From an uncultured Fidelibacterota bacterium (GTDB taxonomy: Bacteria > Fidelibacterota > Marinisomatia > Marinisomatales > UBA1611), in NCBI GenBank assembly GCA_937893835.1, contig CALCSS010000224.1, positions 1 to 12,864 on the forward strand: a DNA stretch of 12,864 nucleotides, read 5' to 3'. The notes under the pieces were generated by a model. That model saw nothing but the letters and a program-made list of their open reading frames with translations. It was not told the origin of the DNA and made no database searches. Of this stretch, positions 1 through 6,149 are shown piece after piece. The position numbers and the translations under genes are program-made. How positions within the stretch are numbered: the stretch's first letter is position 1; the number at the start of each line of letters is the position of its first letter.

Positions 1-2315
1 ATAGTCGCCCCAGATAGAGTAATGTCATTCGGCACATAGGCATCTGCGATAGCGGTACCCTGCCACTCACCAGTGGTTATGGTCCCTACCTCATCTATGG
101 CAGATTCATTTCCTGTGGTAATGATCGTGCCTGTTACATTTGGGAAAGTAATTGTTTTGTCAACAATGGTCGGGTCTTCAACAGCAAGTATCGTCTCATA
201 ATCGTTTATTGATTCTCCTTCCAAAACTATGGGTGAAGCTCCTGCCAACACTCCCATGGATGATGCTTCGACACCAGTCAAGCTTGAACCATCTCCAGTA
301 AATGAATTTGCCATTATGGTTGCACCAGTAGTTAGAGCACTGTTTCCAAAATCAATTGCATCAGATGATGAAGTGATGGAGCCATCGGCCAGAGTAAGAT
401 TCCCTACTGTTGATCCTGTGGCAAAAGTTGCGGTGCCTGTGCTCAGTGTACCTGTCGTGGCCAAGTTCTCATCGCCAAAGGATATCGACCCATTTGAGTC
501 TGTAATTGATCCATCCGCTAGGGTCAGATTCCCGATTGTTGAACCCGTTGCCAAAGTTGCAGTACCCGTACTTAAGGTGCCTGTAGTAGATAGAGCATCA
601 TTCCCAAAATCTATTACATCAGATGAAGATGTTATTGATCCATTTGCCAGAGTCAAATCACCTATCTCAGATCCAGATGAAAAAGTCGATACACCGGCGT
701 TCAAGGTACCATTTGTAGAAAGATTTTCACTTCCAAATGAGATATCATCCGAATCGGACGCTATGGTACCATCGGTGAATGTCAGATTACCGATGGTTGA
801 CCCTGAGCTTAAGTTTGCTATTCCTGTGCTCAGTGTTCCAGTGGTAGATAGATCATCATCACCAAAATCTATTTCATTAGAGGCGGCTGATATAGAACCA
901 TCTTCCAGGGTCAGGTTGCCTATGGTAGAGCCTGAGCCTGAACTTATGGTACCATCTGTTGTTAGGTTATTATCTAAAAATGATATAGCACCGCTTTCAG
1001 ATGTAATGGTGCCACTATCAATGGTCATATCACCTACATATGCTCTTGATTGGGCTTGTACTGTTGTAAAATTTCCAGTCTGTGGATTTTCAGATCCAAT
1101 AATAGAACCATCTATCGTTCCACCATTGATATCCATATTGTCACTATCAAGCGTGGCTATGCTACCAAGTCCTAGTGATGCCCTAGCAACCGAATCACTT
1201 TCAACTGTCCATTCTGTACCATCAGAAACAATGAAATTACCATCAGCATGTTCAAGAGATCCAATTGTCTCCAGGTCCTCATTAGAATCTTGCTTTGTAT
1301 CTATGTAGGCCTTTATGGATTGCTGTGTTGCCAATTGAGTTTCTGAGTCTGACGCCATATCGTCCTCATCCAAGACTGCAACACCTCCAATAGATGAGGC
1401 CATCACAGAACCTCTTACCGTCAAAGTATCTGGTGAAAAGGTCAGAAGGTCGTTATCATTTACCAGACCCAAAAGATTCCCGTCAATGGTCAAGGTACTA
1501 TCAAATTCGATATAAGACCCATCTGATGGTACAATGCTTATCCCACCATTTGTTGTCTGGATGGAAATATTACCGTCACCAATGACGATATCATCGGCTG
1601 CTATTGCCGTTGGATTTCCCCATGTACCAGTACCATCACCATCAGATATCCACGTTTGGCCAGAATCACCAATTGAGGAAATTCCATATTCTACCTTGCT
1701 CGCAGATAGAATCCCATCTTCGACCAAATCAGTCAGATTTGAGTCTATCGTCTGATAAGCAGATAAGGTATCATAGAGATCTGAACTAGTGGTATAACTC
1801 TCCAGGGAATCTTTTAAGACATAGACATTTAGATCTGGCAGGTCATTGAGTTCATCATAGTCAGCTGTTCTTGCATAATCAGCGGTATCCGATAATACAG
1901 AATAGAATACAGATGTGAGTACCTGCCTAGGTGACAATGTTGACCCGTCGACCGTTAACTCTAGAAATGCTTCTTGAGGGATTACGGTGAATGGATTCGT
2001 ATTACCAAGTATCGTACTGATAATGCCATTGTTGACTGTGACCTCTTGGTTCTCAGACCATACAGGTTCTCCGCCATCTGCAGATCCAAAAACTTTGAAT
2101 AGTACCTCATAACTTCCATCATCAGTTGGACTGCCATCGGCTTTTGTAATAAGACCCTGGTAGGATATGCGCCTTGGAACGGATACAGTATTGGTGTTCT
2201 CCATTTGATTCGCAACATTTTTCTGAACACTGCCAGATATGTTCTTCTTCCCAAATCTATTTTGGGAATAGCCTATTGTTGAAAACAGAATTAGGATAAG
2301 AATGAATTTCTTCAT
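1..2315 (-). CDS. Secreted repeat-rich, tail-fibre-like surface protein (3' end outside window)
   Basis: An open frame of 771 codons runs from ATG at 2315 to the window edge without a stop, so the protein is longer than seen. AGGAG at 2326-2322 sits seven bases before the ATG. Residues 1-18 are a signal peptide (hydrophobic ILILILF, ending GYSQ). Residues about 46-148 (RISYQG, DGSYEVLFKVFG, LSPRQVLTSVFYS) match an N-terminal beta module common on large secreted proteins of FCB and other bacteria. Then come TQLATQQSIKAYID (about 324-337), SLGLGSIATLDS...GGTIDGS (about 377-400), six 43-residue repeats (426 onward), SFTGDGSSLTGV and TGEWQGTAIADAY, all familiar from phage tail-fibre-like and S74-peptidase-tailed proteins. 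I infer an elongated, perhaps trimeric, surface fibre or adhesin. The missing C-terminus would show whether it carries an S74 chaperone or a secretion-sorting domain. It is 45 bases downstream of the PKD-like gene and likely co-transcribed. Confidence 0.85.
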   Translation of the reverse strand, partial: MKKFILILILFSTIGYSQNRFGKKNISGSVQKNVANQMENTNTVSVPRRISYQGLITKADGSPTDDGSYEVLFKVFGSADGGEPVWSENQEVTVNNGIISTILGNTNPFTVIPQEAFLELTVDGSTLSPRQVLTSVFYSVLSDTADYARTADYDELNDLPDLNVYVLKDSLESYTTSSDLYDTLSAYQTIDSNLTDLVEDGILSASKVEYGISSIGDSGQTWISDGDGTGTWGNPTAIAADDIVIGDGNISIQTTNGGISIVPSDGSYIEFDSTLTIDGNLLGLVNDNDLLTFSPDTLTVRGSVMASSIGGVAVLDEDDMASDSETQLATQQSIKAYIDTKQDSNEDLETIGSLEHADGNFIVSDGTEWTVESDSVARASLGLGSIATLDSDNMDINGGTIDGSIIGSENPQTGNFTTVQAQSRAYVGDMTIDSGTITSESGAISFLDNNLTTDGTISSGSGSTIGNLTLEDGSISAASNEIDFGDDDLSTTGTLSTGIANLSSGSTIGNLTFTDGTIASDSDDISFGSENLSTNGTLNAGVSTFSSGSEIGDLTLANGSITSSSDVIDFGNDALSTTGTLSTGTATLATGSTIGNLTLADGSITDSNGSISFGDENLATTGTLSTGTATFATGSTVGNLTLADGSITSSSDAIDFGNSALTTGATIMANSFTGDGSSLTGVEASSMGVLAGASPIVLEGESINDYETILAVEDPTIVDKTITFPNVTGTIITTGNESAIDEVGTITTGEWQGTAIADAYVPNDITLSGAT
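282..1040 (-). repeat. Six tandem 43-residue (129-bp) repeats in the surface protein
   Basis: Unit starts on the minus strand are at 1040, 926, 797, 668, 539 and 410. From 926 onward the spacing is exactly 129 bases; the first unit is five codons shorter. The consensus is TIGNLTLADGSIT, then a variable SSSD segment, then I(D/S)FG..LSTTGTLSTGTA.L.(T/S)GS. The last unit degenerates into TTGATIMANSFTGDGS. Units 2, 4 and 6 carry IDFG while units 1, 3 and 5 carry ISF, so the array has an 86-residue superperiod. Codons for identical residues differ among copies, so the array is old rather than a recent DNA amplification. The regular Gly/Thr/Ser/Asp composition suggests a beta-solenoid or fibre shaft. 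Confidence 0.85.
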
Positions 2316-2360
2316 ATTAATCTCCTGTTGTGTGCAAACACATTTATTTTTATTAATTCT

Positions 2361-3476
2361 TTAGTCATGTGGGAATCCTGGAGGCATCTCTGGTTCAGGC
2401 TCACTTGCATCTCCAGTAAATACCTTGTCAATGAAAAGGTAGGCCGCGCCTAACATAAGCGGATATTTTCCATACGATATCAGACTCTCGTTTTTCATAA
2501 GTAATCTGTCGACGATGGATATATCCTTTTTAAAATTATTTGCACCCATGAGCTTGGAGACACCTGACCGCAAAGCTGGCTCCAGACCATAGATGCCTGA
2601 TTCATTCATTTGTGTATATGGGCCAATGATGATGTCCTCATCTATCAAGTTTCCATGATCGATGGATTCGAAGACCCTTAACGAAAGTTTGTCTTCTGCT
2701 TGTGCAAAATTCCAGGAAAGAACATATCTGGCATTAAAGACCATTGCATTTTGTGCTATGCACAGGTCTGTATTGCACTCATCTTTGTAACCTTTTGGTT
2801 TATTGTTTGGTCTTATATCTCTTGCTAGGAATATCGTATAGTCAAAGCCAATGGACTTGATCTGATCCATAATAATACTATTGATGATCTGTACATCTAC
2901 CTTGTTCACTTTATTATCTGCAAAACCTTGTATGAAGACGCCTGAAAGACTTGTGTTGTTTTCAATAGGATCAGTTGTATTGGGCGATGGCTCTATTATG
3001 GTTGGGGGCAATGCCGAAACCAGGGTATCTGCCGGAGCCTTTGGAGAAGAATATTCAACCAGTAATGTGTCCCTATCTTCAAAGCCAATACGATCCTTTA
3101 TCTTAAGAACAACCTCTAACTTTGTTCCTGGGTCATTATCAGAAATCGTAACCTTCAGTACCTGTTTGTGGGACTGGACACTCTTTAGATATTTGCTGCC
3201 GTAGGTCTCAATAGATATAGCAGATGAGAAATCATTTTCGCTTTTGATAACTAGACCAGGGGCAAAGATCCAATGATATTTTATTTTTGACCCATCACCA
3301 ACAAATGATCGTGATCCATCCAAAAATATTGTTTCTCCAGAAAGAGCTTTAATATCTTTTCCTGCATCAGCACTTGGTTTATTATTGCCAAAGAAGAAAT
3401 CTTGACCCATAATGCCATTAACAAAAAAGATAAGAGCGGTGAGAGAGATACTGTATTTTTTGTAAAGTTTGTTCAT
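2361..3476 (-). CDS. Exported PKD-like protein with a CsgG/LpoB-like C-terminal region
   Basis: I chose ATG at 3476 (371 residues) because AAGGGAG at 3491-3485 lies eight bases upstream; in-frame ATGs at 3482 and 3497 are too close to it or precede it. Residues 1-25 form a signal peptide ending GIMGQ, with no lipobox cysteine. Residues about 33-142 look like a PKD/immunoglobulin-like fold (PSADAGKDI, GETIFLDGSRSF, YHWIFAPG). A Pro/Thr-rich linker (145-172) follows. Residues about 178-310 hold a second domain with CNTDLC (234-239) and an alternating pattern (ARYVLSWNF, LSLRVFES) resembling periplasmic CsgG/LpoB/TolB-N-type modules; that assignment is tentative. A hydrophobic stretch (about 337-351) precedes an acidic, Pro-rich tail. 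The gene starts 13 bases after the secretin stop. I infer a periplasmic or outer-membrane partner of the secretin, perhaps a pilotin-like or peptidoglycan-facing factor. Confidence 0.75.
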   Translation of the reverse strand: MNKLYKKYSISLTALIFFVNGIMGQDFFFGNNKPSADAGKDIKALSGETIFLDGSRSFVGDGSKIKYHWIFAPGLVIKSENDFSSAISIETYGSKYLKSVQSHKQVLKVTISDNDPGTKLEVVLKIKDRIGFEDRDTLLVEYSSPKAPADTLVSALPPTIIEPSPNTTDPIENNTSLSGVFIQGFADNKVNKVDVQIINSIIMDQIKSIGFDYTIFLARDIRPNNKPKGYKDECNTDLCIAQNAMVFNARYVLSWNFAQAEDKLSLRVFESIDHGNLIDEDIIIGPYTQMNESGIYGLEPALRSGVSKLMGANNFKKDISIVDRLLMKNESLISYGKYPLMLGAAYLFIDKVFTGDASEPEPEMPPGFPHD

Positions 3477-3484
3477 CTTCATAT

Positions 3485-3491
3485 CTCCCTT
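3485..3491 (-). promoter_or_regulatory. Shine-Dalgarno site deciding the PKD-like gene start
   Basis: AAGGGAG overlaps the secretin stop codon (TAA at 3492-3490) and lies eight bases before ATG at 3476. This favours 3476 over ATG 3482, which is only two bases away, and ATG 3497, which lies upstream of the site. The overlap suggests that the ribosome finishing the secretin re-initiates here. Confidence 0.6.
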
Positions 3492-5178
3492 AAACATCGC
3501 CTGCTATGACCGTTGGTGTTATGAATATCAATAGCTCTCGTTGCTCTTTGTCTTTACTACTATAGTTAAATAACTTTTTGATTAGTGGTATGTCACCTAG
3601 CAGCGGAACCTTGGATTTGACCTCATCTGCAGTATCAAAAATGAGGCCTCCGATCAAAAGTGTCTCCCCATTGTTAACTCTTACCGTGGTATTGGTGGAT
3701 CGAGTTGAGATCATCGGCCGCTGATCATTGCCGATAAATCCAATGATATCCTGAACAACTGCATCGATCTTCATACTGATCACCTTGTCTTCGTTTACCC
3801 TTGGCAATACATCTAGAGAGATATTTATGTGTTGATCTTCATAGGTGTAAGGATTTGTACCAAAGACGCTTCCCTCTCCCTGAGGAACCAATACTGGGAT
3901 TGTTGTTCCTACAACAATATTTGCAGGAGAATTATTCATTGTCGTTACCTGTGGCTCTTGTAGCAACTTCGTGCTTCCATCGTTTGCCAAAAGAGATAGA
4001 ATTGCCGACACAACTGGCCTACTGAGTGTCGCAAAGTTCATGGTCTGATCTCCCATTGTCACATAACCTAGATCGAAGGTTGACAAAGTATCCGTATCAA
4101 GGCTTTTTATCAGACTCATCTGTTCTCTTAGGTCCCAGTTAATTCCAATGGTCTCATCATGCCTTAGCGCAGTTTCTACAAATTTGACGGCTATATTGAT
4201 CTGATCACTTTTGATATCTAGGGACCTCACAACACCCTCAATGAGCGAGAAATTATTGGGCAGATCAGTGACCAATAGTATATCCTTGTCTCCTGGTTCA
4301 AGATTTGTTGAGGCTGTTGATGAAAGTGCTCTTATTTTCCCACGAGCAGTTAGAACCTCATTCACAGCCTCTAATGCTATGGTACCAGTGACATAGTTTA
4401 GACGAAACATCCGGGTCAACAATTCTCCACTCATCACTTTTTTTGTCGTCGTTGGCTGAACGATTATAATATTGTCTTGTATGAACCATTCATAATTATT
4501 CACGTGGAGTATAGCATCCAATGCTGTCTCTAGAGATACATCCTCAAGGCTAACTGTGACACGCCCGGATACATCTTCTCCCATGATCAAATTGAGATTG
4601 TCCTCTGATACCAACATTCGTACTACGTTTACCAATTTTGCATCTTGAAAGCTCAAGTTAACCCTAGAAGGAGGAAGTCTTTTTGTTGAAGAAGCATATC
4701 TTTTTGGACTCTTTTTGACATTGTTCTTGTCCCATATGATCTTCAGGGTATGCTTTTTCACTCCCCCTGTTCCAGGCTCAAGTTTTAAACTATATTCAGG
4801 AACTCTTGTAAAATCTAATTTTAGCTTTAATCTATCACCTAGTTCCTTTTGATTGACATTTCTAGGAACGTTTATGGAGTATTGATAAAGAGGTGCCTGT
4901 TCACATTTTTTTGTGAAGTTGCCTTTTGCCCATTTCACATTTTTAAACAGCAACGAAAGACTAGGAGGTGCAAATGTCTCATTGGTGATATAATCAAAAT
5001 TTGCTCCACTAAATTCCATGACAAGCATATATGATTCCTCATTATCTTGAATGTAGACATCATTTAAAACAGGTGTGGGTGGGAACAGGCTATACTTAGA
5101 CCCCTGTGCCTGTACCATGCATACCAACAAGATAAAGTGATAAAAACATATTTTTGAAATGTATGATAAGTATTTCAT
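3490..5178 (-). CDS. pilQ: PilQ-type secretin, outer-membrane channel
   Basis: This 562-residue protein forms the multimeric outer-membrane pore of type IV pilus or related systems. Residues 1-25 are a signal peptide ending VQAQG, without a lipobox. Residues about 35-150 are beta-rich and sit where PilQ proteins carry AMIN domains, but match weakly. Residues about 172-245 are an STN/N0 domain (VNLSFQDAKLVNVVRMLV, SLETALDAIL). Residues about 250-325 form an N1 module (ILLVTDLPNNFSLIEGVVRSLD). The secretin core spans about 326-556 and ends in the hallmark VNNGETLLIGGL (501-512) and KVPLLGDIPLIKKLF (523-537), where the usual Gly of 'IPxLGxLF' is replaced by Lys. It ends right after the last beta strand (LLIFITPTVIAGDV), with no pilotin-binding tail. 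Its ATG directly abuts the PilP stop, implying coupled translation. It is shorter than typical proteobacterial PilQ, mainly from fewer N-terminal repeats. Confidence 0.95.
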   Translation of the reverse strand: MKYLSYISKICFYHFILLVCMVQAQGSKYSLFPPTPVLNDVYIQDNEESYMLVMEFSGANFDYITNETFAPPSLSLLFKNVKWAKGNFTKKCEQAPLYQYSINVPRNVNQKELGDRLKLKLDFTRVPEYSLKLEPGTGGVKKHTLKIIWDKNNVKKSPKRYASSTKRLPPSRVNLSFQDAKLVNVVRMLVSEDNLNLIMGEDVSGRVTVSLEDVSLETALDAILHVNNYEWFIQDNIIIVQPTTTKKVMSGELLTRMFRLNYVTGTIALEAVNEVLTARGKIRALSSTASTNLEPGDKDILLVTDLPNNFSLIEGVVRSLDIKSDQINIAVKFVETALRHDETIGINWDLREQMSLIKSLDTDTLSTFDLGYVTMGDQTMNFATLSRPVVSAILSLLANDGSTKLLQEPQVTTMNNSPANIVVGTTIPVLVPQGEGSVFGTNPYTYEDQHINISLDVLPRVNEDKVISMKIDAVVQDIIGFIGNDQRPMISTRSTNTTVRVNNGETLLIGGLIFDTADEVKSKVPLLGDIPLIKKLFNYSSKDKEQRELLIFITPTVIAGDV

Positions 5179-5592
5179 TTATTTTTCCAGTTTAAGTGTT
5201 ACGCTGTATTGATCTCTTTCCAATACCACTCTATTTTTTGTGATCTCTTTTACATTGAATCCTCTTACTCGATTCATCTTATGTACAATTTCACCATTTA
5301 TGATTGCCTTATAGCCATCTTGAAATTGAGTGATCCCAGTTAATTTGAACCAGCTATCGTAGATATTGCTTCTATCATAAAAGATATCGTCACCCCAACC
5401 AACGATTTGTAGTGGCTGTGGCGAAGTATCATCTTTCATATCTCCAGTTATTGTTCTGTCAATTGGTTTATTATCACTAACTGAAGCCCTTATAAAAGAG
5501 TCCTGGTCAGTCAAAAAAATGGATAAAGCCTCGAAAAGGACAATCGATATGACAAGAGCGACTGCTAGAATTATTGTTTTTTCTCTTATCAT
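5179..5592 (-). CDS. pilP: PilP/GspC-like periplasmic bridge protein
   Basis: This 137-residue protein has one N-terminal membrane helix (about 7-27, IILAVALVISIVLFEALSIF), a flexible Asp/Thr/Pro-rich linker (about 30-62), and a small C-terminal beta domain (about 80-137). The pattern FKLTGITQFQDGYKAIING (82-100), then VRGFNVKEITKNRVVL, follows the GspC homology-region/PilP fold, which links the inner-membrane PilN/PilO complex to the N0 domain of the secretin. Classical PilP is a lipoprotein; here there is no lipobox and the anchor is a membrane helix, as in GspC. The gene overlaps PilO by four bases (ATGA) and its TAA touches the secretin ATG, so O, P and Q are probably made in coupled fashion. 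Assignment rests on position and the C-terminal pattern. Confidence 0.8.
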   Translation of the reverse strand: MIREKTIILAVALVISIVLFEALSIFLTDQDSFIRASVSDNKPIDRTITGDMKDDTSPQPLQIVGWGDDIFYDRSNIYDSWFKLTGITQFQDGYKAIINGEIVHKMNRVRGFNVKEITKNRVVLERDQYSVTLKLEK

Positions 5593-6143
5593 AGATCTGG
5601 CCCACCGTAGGTTAGGTACCCCATTTGAGCAATAACACCATTTGGATCTAGACTATCCAAACCAATAGAGCAGTACTGTATTTGAAACATTGAATGGTTA
5701 TTCTGTACTTCATCGATAAACTTTCCTATTTCAATAAAATTACCCGATAGGGTAAAATTAACTGACTGCCTTTCCAGTTGTATCTGGTCACTCATATTGT
5801 TTTTCTCGAAGACTGGGAAGGTATTCCTTGGGTCTATCTCTATGTCATTGATATCAATCCCCATTTCATCTGCCAATCCTTTTAAATGGCTTAGCTCATT
5901 CATTAATTGATCGCCAGATACTTTTATTGATCCCAAGACCTCCTTATTATCTAAAAGATCATCTCTAACCTGATTCATCTCAGTTAGAACAGTCGATCCC
6001 GATACAAGTTTTGAATCAATCTCTTTGATGGAGACCTGGACCTTTCTGACCTTACTTTTAATACGACGAGCATCAAATAAATAGACCATGACCAATGTCA
6101 GTGTTATTAATAATAGAGTGTAATATTTTATTTTTTGATTCAT
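5589..6143 (-). CDS. pilO: PilO-like inner-membrane alignment protein
   Basis: At 184 residues it has the size and plan of PilO: a short cytoplasmic N-terminus, one membrane helix (about 7-23, YYTLLLITLTLVMVYLF), a periplasmic coiled coil (about 25-98), and a ferredoxin-like alpha/beta domain (about 99-184). The strand-helix motif VNFTLSGNFIEIGKFIDEV (128-146) is the PilO/PilN signature 'v.l.G.y..l..fl..l'. PilO dimerises with PilN and sets the periplasmic part of the alignment complex. It starts six bases after the stop of the giant PilM-PilN protein, and its own stop overlaps the PilP start. It thus sits immediately after the PilN domain, the canonical position. Confidence 0.88.
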   Translation of the reverse strand: MNQKIKYYTLLLITLTLVMVYLFDARRIKSKVRKVQVSIKEIDSKLVSGSTVLTEMNQVRDDLLDNKEVLGSIKVSGDQLMNELSHLKGLADEMGIDINDIEIDPRNTFPVFEKNNMSDQIQLERQSVNFTLSGNFIEIGKFIDEVQNNHSMFQIQYCSIGLDSLDPNGVIAQMGYLTYGGPDL

Positions 6144-6149
6144 GGTAAC

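Noticed and set aside
282..1040. The regular repeats as a CRISPR array or recent satellite
   Set aside because: The period is 129 bp, the units are coding in one frame, and they are similar in protein more than in DNA. There are no short identical repeats with unique spacers.
229..1308. A 359-codon plus-strand open frame rich in Val, Pro and Ser
   Set aside because: It lies opposite the repeat-coding region and its periodic VPV patterns mirror the repeats. The minus-strand frame has a signal peptide, ribosome site and recognisable motifs.
1982..2254. A 90-codon minus-strand frame inside the start of the surface protein
   Set aside because: It is in another frame of the same strand and lies wholly inside a frame with clear domain similarity. 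It has no domain of its own.
1..2315. Prophage origin for the tail-fibre-like protein
   Set aside because: It has a signal peptide and no neighbouring phage structural, lysis or integrase genes. Its motifs are also common in non-phage secreted bacterial proteins.
2329..2342. Hairpin TGTGT-GCAA-ACACA between the last two genes as a terminator
   Set aside because: The stem is only five base pairs and, in the direction of transcription, is followed by the ribosome site and not by a T tract.
3477..3497. Upstream ATG at 3497 as the start of the PKD-like protein
   Set aside because: It would overlap the secretin end and place the AAGGGAG site inside the coding region. The start at 3476 has ideal spacing and gives a standard signal peptide.
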